Part shown: positions 33,243 to 44,375 of the stretch, piece after piece | Layout of the letters: each line of letters starts with the position of its first letter | How positions within the stretch are numbered: position 1 is the stretch's first letter | Assembly (NCBI GenBank): GCA_024509875.1 | Contig: JAMPIV010010589.1 | Coordinates: 613,453-677,452, forward strand | DNA: 64,000 nucleotides | Source: Oreohelix idahoensis | Taxonomy: Eukaryota > Mollusca > Gastropoda > Stylommatophora > Oreohelicidae | Direction of reading: 5' to 3' | Program-made: the position numbers and the translations under genes | Notes under the pieces: model-generated | Seen by the model: only the letters and a program-made list of their open reading frames with translations | Told to the model about the DNA's origin: nothing | Databases searched by the model: none

Positions 33243-33492
33243 CTTCTTCTTCTTCTTCCTCGTTCGTCCTGAAAAGGACGGTGGTTGCGTTGTGTCTGTT
33301 TACGCCTAAGCTGTGATATCTGCACCTTTCGGTCGACACATCCGACTTCTGCACGGCATTTTTTAGGACCGGGTTTGCCTTCCCATTGCGATCCACACTC
33401 GCTCAGCTAGACTGCACTGCTGCAGACTGTTTCCAGGACCACCACGTGGAGGTGGAGTGCGGTCTTGACCAGCTCTGATTCGCTGGTCCTGA
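33243..33492 (-). mobile_element. 250-bp GAA-tailed retroposon with a histone-type stem-loop
   Basis: The insertion is bracketed by the exact 8-bp duplication CAAGATAT (33235-33242 and 33493-33500). On the minus strand it ends in a (GAA)n tail. Just before the tail is CGTCCTTTTCAGGACG: a 6-bp stem with loop TTTC, matching the 3' stem-loop of replication-dependent histone mRNAs, followed by purine-rich sequence. The rest does not read as any histone. It is a SINE-like retroposon, or a retrocopy of an unknown RNA. Confidence 0.7.
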
Positions 33493-33500
33493 CAAGATAT

Positions 33501-33894
33501 GAAGGTGACATACGTTGCAAGTTAAAGAAAAGCCTGTAAAAAATGGGATAGAATAGAAATTCCGCTTGACCTATTTATTTCACACAATGCTTTGGAAGAG
33601 CGAATTTGCTACACTTTTATTACCAATTCACCACATGCAGCAAGAGGCAACCAAATTGCTCACTTCCTATCCCCATCTTATAATGGGAAGCTGATTTTCT
33701 TCTTGCCGCTGTTGTCAATTTGAGTTCAGCTAACCAGAGAACGCAGTTGACTTTTTCTTCGAAGTTTGCCATCTTTAGTTAGAGGGACTGAAACAAAAAA
33801 TTAAAAATTGTCAAATGATGTTTATTGTGAGTTTGTAGCATTTATACTTCTGAAGTTATAAAAGCTTAAAACTGCACTAAGACTTCTGGGACAT
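33501..33894. other. No gene seen
   Basis: AT-rich sequence without recognisable domain or repeat copy. Confidence 0.4.
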
Positions 33895-34085
33895 GTCCTT
33901 CCTTCCCTCTTTTGCTTCTCATAGAGCATGGGGGCCATCACTGCAGTAGCTCCATGCTTGAAGCCTGCTCCAAAACAGTGATGTGCACGTGCAGTGACGA
34001 TTTCTGTTATAATTTGTGTACATGGTAGGGTTTCTAGCCCCGTAGACATCTTAGTCACCTTCTACGGCATGCCTGTTGTGATCAC
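33895..34085 (-). repeat. Dispersed repeat D1, copy 5
   Basis: Diverged copy: GCATGGGGGCCATCACTGCAGTAGC and ATCTTAGTCACCTTCTACGGCATGCC correspond to the two best conserved D1 blocks. The tail block is missing. Confidence 0.45.
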
Positions 34086-34439
34086 TGCTCCTGTTCTTTC
34101 TTAGTTTCAATAGAAACTCTCAGGAAATCATGTAGGGTAATTGTATACGCAAATAAATGAGTTACAACAGGCATACTTACACAAAAAGTCACTTTCTTTG
34201 GGCTTGTTTTAAGGCAAAACCTTGAATATATAGTGACAATAGGAAAGAGATAAAAAGAGATTGACGACAAAGGAAAACTATGATTTCAAACCACCTGCTG
34301 CAGGTACGCTGATGACAGTCAAGGGCTAAGAAAGGCTACCCGACAGAAATGCCTGTTCAAATCGGATGCACTGGGCTCTAGGCTTAACGAAACAGTGCAA
34401 CGTACTTCGCTTTATGATTACGTCACAAATTCAAATTAA

Positions 34440-34573
34440 GCAGTGGTGCTCATCCCGTGGAATCTCTCCAAGGGGAGAGAATGCCGGACCCCCTGCCTCG
34501 AAGGGGTCCAACCAACGCTGCTGGTGGATATGACCATCGCCAGTACCATTCCTGGAGGGAAAAAAAAAAAAAC
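34440..34573 (+). repeat. Hairpin-rich segment with A-tail, possible retrocopied small RNA or SINE
   Basis: Two strong hairpins, TCTCTCC/GGAGAGA near 34465 and GGACCCC/GGGGTCC near 34488, are followed by an imperfect third (CTGGTGGATATGACCATCGC) and a run of 13 A from 34560. The compact structured sequence with A-tail suggests a retrocopied RNA, but I found no target duplication and no known RNA match. Confidence 0.4.
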
Positions 34574-36099
34574 TTTACGGAGATATCGACAGGCTCAAGC
34601 TGACCATTGCTTTATTTGAACACATTCAAGTTGATGTCTGAGGGTTAACGAAGAAGAAGACAAAAACTGTTTAGCAATGTGTCGGGCAAAGAAGTTATGA
34701 GCAGTAATGGGGACGGGAAGTTGTGGAAAGACATGGTCACTAACGCCAGCTAGTATGGTACTTAAAGAAGAATTTACCAGATCAGCGCGTTATCATTTTT
34801 CGCGTGAGAGCATTTTTTTTTTTGAGCTCGTTAATTAACAGTATGTGTCATAACCGTCTGCCTGGTAAATGTACTTTAAGTTATGAAAAATTAACAGCAC
34901 CAACATACAGTAGAACACCACATACTGTAGCCTATAAACATTTATAACACATAAGGAAGGGAAACCCGAGGCCTGTAAACAGTAAATAAATATTAGACAA
35001 ACATAAATGTGTTTTCAAGAAAACATATTGTAGCCAGCTTGATAACGATACGCTTGCTTTTGGCATGAGGGTCCCATTTATAACACAGAGAATGTGCCGG
35101 CCTCTGTCAGGCCTTTATACTGTATCTACCACCTACAGTACCTAAGTAAAATATCGCATAGCAGAATTTATTAAAACATTTAATGATAAAATTATCTGCG
35201 AGATCTAAGTTTGCAATATCTTTATATGATTTCAAAACATACTGTGATGATATTATACCAGTAAAACGGATTGGAAATGAAATGACATTACACCACCAGT
35301 ACCTAATTTGATCAGTGGACTGCACTTCCTTAGTCTTGTACGAGAATTTATTTGGAGCACTTATTGAAGAATAAGGGCAACATTAATTAAACAGCTTTCC
35401 CAAATAAACGGCTTATCGAGCTATAACGTCTTATAAACGATAACCAGGAGTTAAAATTTTATCACAGTTGATTACTAGTTATACATGAATATTCATATAT
35501 GTCGCATGCTTCAATATTAGGGCGTGGTCGGCTGGTGTTTTCTTTCCATATATATTTTTTTAAATACATGACCTGTAACAAGTGGTATGATGCTTAGACC
35601 CATGTATTACTACACGCATAACAGATGCTTAACTGTCACTGTCAGCTGACAAATCGCGCAAGATGGTAACATAGATTGGGTCACATGTTGATCCATGATA
35701 TAGACTTTAAAAAGTTCCACCAGTAACTTCACGTCCCCATCTCAGCAGGTGTAATAATACGTCAATATTGTACATGATACTGAGGTTAATCTTATGACTG
35801 TTTGGCAGTTTTAATACGAGCAAAGACCAGGCTGCTTGAAACCTCAGGTGAATGATATCGTCTGTTTTACCGAATAGAAATATGCAACTTATTGGAGACC
35901 GTCATAGGATTTTTTTTAAGGACTATCTTCATTGCACACGGACAACTGCATCAGTGCTCCGAGCTCCTCTCTTAGATCACACAAAGAGAATCTCAACACA
36001 GTGCACGAACTCCGCAGCACCGACCAGAATCCCGATATGTGTATATAGGAATCGCACATTCTATAAATATTTTTTGGTGGATAGGTTTCTAATTTTTTA
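34574..36099. other. No gene seen
   Basis: AT-rich sequence, with no domain, tandem repeat or copy of another window segment recognised. Confidence 0.45.
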
Positions 36100-36392
36100 T
36101 TTTTGCCAGGGCAGCGGCCTTATGGCCTACTCTTTACGATTTCCAACTGCCGTGAGATTTTTAACCTGCAGAACTTGCACACGGGACCAACTATTTTTTC
36201 GCCCTTATCCGAGAAGGTTAGGCATCCGATCTCACTACCGAAAAGACCGGGGGGAGGAGTATGACATCATTAGGACCATTGGTTCTGAAAAAAATTTCCA
36301 TAAATTATATTCCCTCTACTGGGAATCGAACCCGGAATTGGAGGCGTACGCCATACCTCATAGCCACTCCGACCTGCGCCTTGTATTTTTTT
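36100..36392 (-). mobile_element. tRNA-derived SINE, family S4, minus strand
   Basis: On the minus strand a tRNA-like head carries an A-box-like segment (GAGTGGCTATGAGGTATGG, near 36355) and a perfect B box (GGGTTCGATTCCC, near 36325). A T-rich spacer and a body ending near the plus-strand CAGGGCAGCGGCC at 36109 follow. The 206-codon frame across it is accidental. No other copy is in the window, and it lacks the central hairpin motif of families S1-S3. No clear target duplication. Confidence 0.6.
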
Positions 36393-37209
36393 ACATCCTT
36401 CGTATACAAGACCGATCATGCTACTTGCTGTCTTCTCTTTTGGAAATATGTTACAGGAATGCAAATGCTTGAACAGTATCTTGAGGAAAAACGTCTTTAT
36501 ATTCATTGAGGGCCAGATAAATGTTTAAAGCTCTCATATACGCGCCTATTATTTTCAGACGTGCATATGAGCACAGCAATGATATTTTTTGTAATGTTAT
36601 TTGCGTACGACCATGCACCAGTGTTAAACGGGGTATGGCGCGTTATGACGCAGTGACTGGTTAAGATACGGACTATGTCCTAGGGGGGAGATCCAATAAC
36701 TATCGTCGTGAATAGACGTGATTGATTAGTGTGTTCTTACCCAAGTCTAGGGAAGACACTGTTATAAAGTAATTATGATCTTCTGAAAGATGAATGTGCT
36801 CTTCTTGAGGAAGCTATGCCAAGAAGCCTTTATTGTGATTATTTAGCCAGAAACGGCTCGTTTTAAGTATCTCGCCTCCGATACTTAGTCTCCTGTAACG
36901 TTATGGCAGAGCTTCAGCTCGACCAGATATGTCAAGCTGCTAGTGCGTCCCGCTAACGCTAGGAGTTTATGGGATTGTAATTGAATATATATATATACTC
37001 AAAGTTTCTAACATGGTCATTTTGGTAAACCCATGTACCCTACAAATTCGTTGCCGTAGAGTTTCCGCTAACCTTGACGTGGTAGCGGCTAGTGCGGTCG
37101 GTCAACGTCCATGTTGATTGTTATTGACTATGTACCTTTTCTACCATGACCATTGCTGATGAAGAATGTCTGTGAACTACTGATGTAAAGTTTCGTCATG
37201 AATAAATAT
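36393..37209. other. Left flank of element B, no gene
   Basis: Nothing recognised. GTTGT at 37210-37214 is the left target copy of element B. Confidence 0.45.
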
Positions 37210-37214
37210 GTTGT

Positions 37215-39251
37215 TGTCGTGAATTATTCTAATCCCCATATATAAATTAAAACGTAAATGCAAAGCCTAACAAATAAATTTAATAAAAGGAAAGAAGAAT
37301 GGTAAAGAACAGTGCTGTCACAATGACTGTACTCGAAATCCCCCTTGTTTTCTACTTCGTCTGCAAATTGTAACGCTTTCACGTTGATAGTAAAAGCCTA
37401 CTGTATTATTACCCGCTTTCTTCAATGAAACGTGTACTGTATTTCTTGGAAAAACCTTGAGATACGCAAGCTGATCAATGACCTAAATTTAATATTTCAT
37501 TCATTCCATTTTATACACGGCGTAACTAAAAGACAGATGGACTAAAGGATAGAGAGAAGGGAGAGGCAGAAAGCAAGGACACATGCAATACTAAACACGC
37601 GTCGCGCGATACACAATTGCTGCCATCACGCGTGTAAGGCCACATGCACTAACTTTATTTCAAATCGACAGTGATAAAATTCATTACCCATACCAGAGTT
37701 AGGTTTTAAAATCCTGAAAAACGCTTATTGGGAATTATGACATTATACCGGTTTACGTTTGAAAACATGACAGTACCCAGACACCCTCAAGTTTGGAAGT
37801 GAGAAGGTAGTAACAGCACGACTATCCTAGAAGAAAATGCATATTGGCTCCATTAAATTCGTATATTTGGGTTCCTTAGGGTTTGCTGACAAAGAATATG
37901 TAAAACGTTACGCAAATAGTCTAGGAATTACCAAGTTATGGCCAAAATAAAATAGTGGGGGTGCCTGACAGCATGAAATCATTTCTGCTCATAAAATTTT
38001 TTTTATAACGTGTTTGAAAAAATATTACGTTACGGAAATAGCCTACCATGTTAACTCCTATTTGATTGGAGCGCAACAAATGTAAGACTAAACACGATTG
38101 GTCGAGCTATAAATACTATCTTGTGTTGTCAGGGGAAACGTGAAAAGGAGTATTTTTTTGAAAAGATGTGTAGACATGGTTTGATTGGGTAGAGCTGCGA
38201 ATATACTCAATTCAGAGCGTCTGTTCATTGCCACATCTTGTAATAAACCTACTAAGAAGCAGTGCGTTGAGCACCAGTGTATATTTTTTATAAAATAAAG
38301 CCTGGGACATCGGCAGATCGGAGTTGTGCTATATTCATTGCCAGTCAACGAAACTGTTTATTATTTCCATGAATTGTGGGACCGTGGTCTTAAAGTTATT
38401 GAGCAGCACCTGGTCAGAGCTTTGCTGAAGCCAGAGGTGGACAGCATACTCCTTGGTCCATATAGCAACCAGTGGGGTGGCTCCAGAACTCATTAAAGTA
38501 ATCGAGCAGAGGAGTCTTTTACTGCAGTCATCACGCAAGATAAGAGAGTGTGGCCATGGAGCTCAACATTATGTACCCCATCTTAAAATGACATTGTAAA
38601 AGAAAATTAAGAGGGGAATTTAATTGTTTTAATACCAGGAACTGAGAACATCTCCAATACTAGTTCCAATAGAAACAAACTATTGAAGTCATGATGACAA
38701 ATACCAACAGAGCTTGAACAAAACAAAACCAGTATTACCTCATATTAATACTACACAACTGACACACATAGGATACTATTAATAATATATGTCACTACAA
38801 GAATCATATTAATAAATTCTGTACATATAACTTGTAATTAAAATTGATTGTGATTCCTGGTTCCCTTTGTATTTGAATCAGGACACATATACATTCATGA
38901 CAGCACTGAATACATATTGTTATTTGAAAAGTTATCAGTGACTCCTTTAAGATATCCTCGTAGAGTGTTTTATGTATGTGAGTGTCACAGTGTTGTCAAG
39001 TGTGGTGGAATAAATTAAATTGTTTATCTGTCTGTTGTTGTTATGACTTACACTTCATCATACACATACCCTAGACATATAACGTAGTCATCACACTATT
39101 CCAGAATAATTCTGACTGAGGTATACATATGTGGCAGCAAGTAAGGTTATCTATAATACACTACTCTTATTAGATATAGATACCTTCACAGCTGATCTCA
39201 GTCAGTACACTAATTCCCCTATAAATATTTATAACATCCCACTTTACCGCA
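37215..39251 (+). repeat. 5' LTR of element B
   Basis: 2,037 bp. A TATA box (TATAAATA, 38108-38115) and, about 180 bp downstream, a polyadenylation signal (AATAAA, 38294-38299) fit a U3-R-U5 layout with a short R. Both signals recur at the same places in the 3' LTR (47290 and 47477) and in the solo LTR (41881 and 42067). Confidence 0.95.
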
Positions 39252-39256
39252 TATAT

Positions 39257-39274
39257 TGGGGGCTCGTCCGGGAT
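39257..39274 (+). promoter_or_regulatory. Primer binding site for proline tRNA, element B
   Basis: TGGGGGCTCGTCCGGGAT lies 5 bases (TATAT) after the LTR. It is complementary to the last 18 bases of proline tRNA, including CCA. Reverse transcription would start here. Element C has the same TATAT spacer and a diverged version of this site. Confidence 0.9.
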
Positions 39275-39454
39275 TTTGAATCTTTCCCTATTAAAAATAT
39301 TGGGGGTAATTCACTTCAGGGAATAATAAGAATTAAAAGGTATCCTTGGGTGAAAATAAATAAGGTTGAGCTCACAGTGCCTGTGTTGTCCTGAGTTAAT
39401 TAGTCATAGATAAAATTGTTTAGTTAAATATTTTAGACATTTATCTGTTAGACA

Positions 39455-41026
39455 ATGGCCGACCTGGCAAAATTTCGATCTGCTGCTGTACAGACTGCGA
39501 AAGAGTTAGGAATGGACGGGCAAATTATGATTTCTTATGTCACTGCTGAATGTGACAAATATATTGAACGGGAAGAAAGAAGATTAGAAAAAGAGGCCGA
39601 AAGAAAATTAGAATCTGAAAGATTGGCCGAAGATAAGAGAATAGAAGCTGAAAAAGAGATTAAGAGGTTGCAGATTGAGGCTGAGGCTAAGAGGTTGCAG
39701 ATTGAGGCTGACAAAGAGGCTAAAGCATTGGCTGCAGAAAGAGAAGACAAAAGATTAGCTGCAGAAAGGGAAGCCGAAGAAAGAAGATTGACTGCAGAGA
39801 GGGAAGCAGAAAAGGAGGAGAAGAGATTACAAAGGGAACATGAGTTACGACTAAGGGAGTTTGAGTTTCAGGGCCATGCTCCTGAAAATGGTGCCAGTCC
39901 CTTTGCCTCGGATGCCACTGCTAGCCAAGGAGCCTCAACCTCAGCTATGAATTTTCATTTAGATCATTTTGTTGAGAAAGACGATGATATAGAGAGCTAT
40001 CTAAATAGGTATGAACTATTAGCTACCACATATGGGTTAGAGAGAGAAAGGTGGAGCTTAAAGTTATCTCAGGGACTTCGTGGGGCAGCTTATGAAGTTT
40101 TTGCAAAAAAAATGAGCAGAAGTGATCAGGAAAATTATGACATGCTAAAGCAGGCTCTTTTGTTAAGATATGAAAAGAATGCAGAATTTTATAGGAAAAA
40201 ATTTAGGAATGCTAAACTACTGTCAGGTGAAACCTATCACCAGTTCTCTGCACGAATAGAGACATACTTGGAGAAATGGACTTCTCTGGGGAAAACCCAA
40301 GATCTTAAGGAAATGGTCCTTATAGAGCAATTAAGAGAGTCCATGGCTCCAGACCTGAGAAAGTTTCTCATGGAACAAGGTGCAGAGAGGCTGGGTGAGT
40401 TGCTAAATGTTGCTGAAAGGTATCAAGCAGCTCAAGCAGAGGTAACAGGTAATAAAAAGAAACAAGTGGATAACTTTAGGGCACCACAGAACTTTAATAA
40501 ATTTGATCCTAGGGATCAAAACAAAGGTAAGCACCAGTTTGATAGGCCACGGTATGAAAATAAAAATAAAACCCCACAATTCGATGAAAGGAAATATGAT
40601 GAAAGAAAATCTTTCAACCAAGGAAAAAGGTGGTGTAAAAATTGTAAGATGAACAATCATGACACTGACCATTGTAGAAGGAAACCTCCTCATTGTGCTG
40701 CTATGACATCGGGGAAAAAGGAAAAGAAGGTCAAACCTGAAGAACTACAGGAACCATACCAACCCCCAGTGTGTGAAGATGTCATCTGTAATGGTGTCAC
40801 TATAAGGTGTTTATATGATACCGGTTTAGATTACGATTCCGTTGTGAGTTCTCACCTGGTGCAGGCCGATCAATACACCACAGAAACAGTGGAGATTCAA
40901 ACTGCAACCAAGGATGTAGCTACCATGACACTTCCCGTCGCCCGAATAAAAGTGAAAACGCGATATGTGGAAGGAATCATAAAAGCAGCAGTGATAAATG
41001 AGCCAATCTGTCGTGAAATATTCTAA
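39455..41026 (+). CDS. gag-pol: Gag and start of protease of element B
   Basis: Starts with ATG about 200 bp after the LTR. Residues about 35-135 form a charged coiled coil (heptads such as RRLEKEAERKLE). Residues about 160-320 are capsid-like (YDMLKQALLLRY, then GETYHQFSARIETYLEKW). A CCHC zinc knuckle (CKNCKMNNHDTDHC) is at about residue 395. Without any frame change the same frame enters an aspartic protease with catalytic DTG (CLYDTGLDYDSVVSS, near 40815). It stops 18 bp inside the inserted solo LTR (41009). Unlike element A, Gag and protease are thus in one frame. The product would assemble particles and process the polyprotein. Confidence 0.9.
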   Translation: MADLAKFRSAAVQTAKELGMDGQIMISYVTAECDKYIEREERRLEKEAERKLESERLAEDKRIEAEKEIKRLQIEAEAKRLQIEADKEAKALAAEREDKRLAAEREAEERRLTAEREAEKEEKRLQREHELRLREFEFQGHAPENGASPFASDATASQGASTSAMNFHLDHFVEKDDDIESYLNRYELLATTYGLERERWSLKLSQGLRGAAYEVFAKKMSRSDQENYDMLKQALLLRYEKNAEFYRKKFRNAKLLSGETYHQFSARIETYLEKWTSLGKTQDLKEMVLIEQLRESMAPDLRKFLMEQGAERLGELLNVAERYQAAQAEVTGNKKKQVDNFRAPQNFNKFDPRDQNKGKHQFDRPRYENKNKTPQFDERKYDERKSFNQGKRWCKNCKMNNHDTDHCRRKPPHCAAMTSGKKEKKVKPEELQEPYQPPVCEDVICNGVTIRCLYDTGLDYDSVVSSHLVQADQYTTETVEIQTATKDVATMTLPVARIKVKTRYVEGIIKAAVINEPICREIF

Positions 41027-43421
41027 TCCACATATATAAATTATTAGGTAAATATAAAGCCTAACAAATAAAATTAATAAAGAGAAGAGCAATGGGAAAA
41101 TAACAGTGCTGTCACAAAGAATGTACTCGAAATCCCCTTGTTTTCTGCTTCGTCTGCAAATTGTAACGCTTTCACGTTGATATAAAAGCTTACTGTATTA
41201 TTACCCGCCTTCTTCAATGAAACGTGTGCTGCATTTCTAAGAAAAACATTGAGACGTACTGCGTAATGACCTAAATTAATTCTAACATTAATTATACTGC
41301 GTTACCAAAACGAACGAACAGATGGACAAAAGGATAAAGAGAGAGGGGAGGGCTGAAAATCAGGAACGCATGCAACACGCGTCGCGCGATACACAAATGC
41401 TGCCATCACGCGTGTAAGTCTACAGGCACTAATTTTTTTTCAGACGGACAGTGATAAAATACACTACCCTTTCCCAGAGTTAGGTTTATAAATCATAAAA
41501 AACTCTTATTAGAAAAGATAACATTAGATGGGTTTACGGTTGAAAACATAACAGTACCCAGACAGCACATCTTCGAAACAGGAGGTAGAAGAAATTGCAT
41601 ATTTTGAATGCAGCCACGTAGCTCCTTTAAATTTGTATTTTTGGGTTCCTTAGGGCTTGCTGACAAATAATATGTAAAACGTTACGCAAATAGTCCAGGA
41701 ATTAATAAATTATACCCAAAATAAAATATTGGGGGTGCCTGACAGCATAAAATCATTTCTGCTCATAAGATTTTTTTTTAACGTGTTTGAAAAAAATTTA
41801 CGTTACAGAAATAGCCTACCATGTAAACTCCAAATTGATTGGAGCGCAACAAATGAAAGCCTAACCACGATTGGTCGGGCTATAAATACTATCTTGGTTG
41901 TTAGGGGAAACAGGGAAAGGTAACATTTTTTCAAACACTTGTCGAAACGGGGCCTCATTGGCCAGTCTCACTGATATACACACTTGGGAGCGTTAGTTCG
42001 AAACCACTTGTTTAAATAAGCTTGATAAAGCAACAGTGCGTTGAAGCCAGCTCACAATTTTGCTAAAATAAAAGCCTGGAACATAAGCAGATGGAAATTT
42101 GTGCCAGTAATTGTGCCAGAATTCATTGCTAATCAACGTATCTGTGTTTATTTCCATGAAATTGTGGTAAGCTTGAACCATTCAGTATCTATTAATGAAA
42201 ATTGAATGTGTATTGTTGATTTATGCCTGTATATATATGTGTAGTTCAGTGGCAAACGTGAGGTAAAGCCTATAATGCTCCAGCCTGAACAGAGGGTGTC
42301 GAAGGAAAGTAAAACGGCATGGAATGGCCAAACAGTACACTGACACCTAGATGATTGACTAGAAAGAAATAATGCTGGAATTGCAGAGGCGTAGTAACCA
42401 TTAAGAAGGGTAATACTGGAATAAAGTATTTCAAATGAAGCTGACAGTTGGCCTAATGCTCTGAACTCAATGTTTGTGCTGTGTTGTGATCAGTGTAACA
42501 AGAGAGTTTAAGTTAGTTATGAAGTAGAAGGTACATCCTTCTTGATTTCAGGGACAGTGGTCTTGATGGTACTGAGCAGCACCTGGTCAGAGCTTTGCTG
42601 AATCCAGTGTCGGACAGCATACTCCTTGGTCCTTTTAGCTATCAGTGAGGTGTCTCCAGAGCCCAGAGGAGAATTCGAGCAGAGGAGTCCTTTCCTGCCG
42701 CCATCACGCCAGATAAGCTAACTTGGCCAGCTGAGCTCAACATTATGTCCCCTCATCTTGAACTGACTTTGTAAAATTAACATTAAGAGGGGAATTTACT
42801 TGTCTTAATATCAGGAACTGTGAACATCTCCAATACTAATTTCCTTAAGACAAACTATTGAAGTCATGATGACAACTACCAACAGAGCTTGAACAAAACA
42901 AAACCAGTATTACCTCATACTACTATTACACAACTGACACACATAGGATATTTTTAATAATATATGTCACTCCCAGATTCATATTAATACATTCTGTACA
43001 TAACTTGTAATTAACATTGATTGTGATTCCTGGTTCCTTTGTATTTGAATCAGGACACATACACATTTATGACAGAAATGAATACATATTGTTAATTGAA
43101 AAGTTACGAGTGACTTCTTTAAGATATTCTCATAGAGTGTTATATGTATGTGAGTGTCACAGTGTTGTTAAGAGTAGTGGATTAAATTAAATTGTTTATC
43201 TGTCTGTTGTTGTGACTTACACTTCACCATACTCATACCCTAGACACATAACGTAGCATCACACTATTCCTGAATAATTCTGACTGAGATATATAGATAT
43301 GTGGTAGCAAGTAAGGTTATCTATAATACACTACTCTTAATAGAAATAGATACCTTCACAGCTGATCTCAGTCAGTACACTAAGTTCCCTATAAATATTT
43401 ATAACATCCCACTTCACCACA
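41009..43421 (+). mobile_element. Solo LTR of a B-related subfamily, inside the protease codons of B
   Basis: 2,413 bp, TGTCGTGAAATATTC to CACTTCACCACA, bracketed by the 5-bp duplication CAATC (41004-41008 and 43422-43426). It is colinear with the B LTRs along its length but clearly diverged, with many substitutions and indels, while B's own two LTRs are almost identical. It is therefore a different, sister subfamily and not a product of rearrangement within B. No internal sequence remains, so LTR-LTR recombination removed it after insertion. Confidence 0.93.
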
Positions 43422-43426
43422 CAATC

Positions 43427-44365
43427 TACCCTCTGATATTGGGGTGTAGATATGTCTTCTTGGGGAATCCCAAGAGACCTGTGATATTGGCAACAGTGCA
43501 GACCAGATCACAGTCTAAAAAGGAGGAGGATAATCCAATAAATACTCATCCAGATGAGATGAGGAAGGCACAGGCTGAGGACAAAACACTCAAGCCATGT
43601 TTCAAGAAGTTGCCCAAATCTCATACACCTCCAGGCAAGGGAGAGTTTTATATGAAGAACAAACTGATATATAGGAAGGCTGGATCTGAATCCAATGGTG
43701 ACGGACAGCTGGTCCTTCCCACTTCATATAGGACTAAAGTGTTGGAACTAGGGCATGCGATTCCCTTCAGTGGTCATATGGGAATCAGCGCAACAGGACA
43801 GCGAACAGCTTGTCATTATTTCTGGCCAGGAATAACTGAAGATATCAAACGATATGTAAAATCCTGTCCAGAGTGCCAACGAGTAGCACCTAAACATTGG
43901 ACTGCACCAGCAACTCTGGGGGAAATGCCCATAGTGGGAACACCCTTTGAGAGAGTTGCCGTGGATCTTGTGGGACCTCTCACCCGAACCAAGAGAAGGA
44001 ACAGCTACATTCTGACTCTGGTGGACACTTGTTCTATGTGGGGAGAGGCAGTAGCCCTGTCATCGATTGATTCTAAACATGTGGCAGAGGCATTGCTCAC
44101 AATTTTCACAAGGTTAGGCTTTCCCAATCAAATCTTGACTGATAATGGCTCTCAGTTCAAGGGGAAACTAACTGAAGAAGTTTTCAGGATCTTCCAGGCC
44201 AAACACTTCCATTGTAGTGTGTACCATCCCCAAGGGAACGGCCAAGTGGAAAGATTTAACGGCACGTTGATGTCGATCCTGAGAAAGTTGGCACACGAAA
44301 AAAACAGATACATGGGACCAGTACCTGCACGCCGCCCTCTTTGCTTATCGGGAGGTACCCCATAG
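43427..44365 (+). CDS. pol: Protease end and integrase of element B
   Basis: Coding resumes right after the solo LTR in the same frame as 39455-41008, because the insertion plus duplication is 2,418 bp (3 x 806). YPLILGCRYVF ends the protease. A linker and the integrase follow: H2C2 zinc finger (ELGHAIPFSGHMG ... KSCPECQ) and D,D35E core (AVDLVGP near 43965, LTDNGSQF near 44139, QVERFNG near 44249, with 35 residues between the last two). The frame is lost at an A7 run (44298-44304), after which the integrase tail continues in the next frame. Integrase precedes RT. Confidence 0.88.
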   Translation, partial: YPLILGCRYVFLGNPKRPVILATVQTRSQSKKEEDNPINTHPDEMRKAQAEDKTLKPCFKKLPKSHTPPGKGEFYMKNKLIYRKAGSESNGDGQLVLPTSYRTKVLELGHAIPFSGHMGISATGQRTACHYFWPGITEDIKRYVKSCPECQRVAPKHWTAPATLGEMPIVGTPFERVAVDLVGPLTRTKRRNSYILTLVDTCSMWGEAVALSSIDSKHVAEALLTIFTRLGFPNQILTDNGSQFKGKLTEEVFRIFQAKHFHCSVYHPQGNGQVERFNGTLMSILRKLAHEKNRYMGPVPARRPLCLSGGTP

Positions 44366-44375
44366 TTCAACCGGT

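Noticed and set aside
36300..36380. A functional tRNA gene on the minus strand
   Set aside because: The B box is good, but the acceptor stem and anticodon arm cannot be formed convincingly, and it continues into a SINE body.
35852..36472. 206-codon frame with a mixed composition
   Set aside because: Its second half runs across a minus-strand tRNA-derived SINE, and the first half has no recognisable domain.
38088..38538. Small frames in the LTRs of B and C that recur in each copy
   Set aside because: Recurrence is explained by LTR identity. No domain is seen, and I found no reason to call an LTR-encoded protein.
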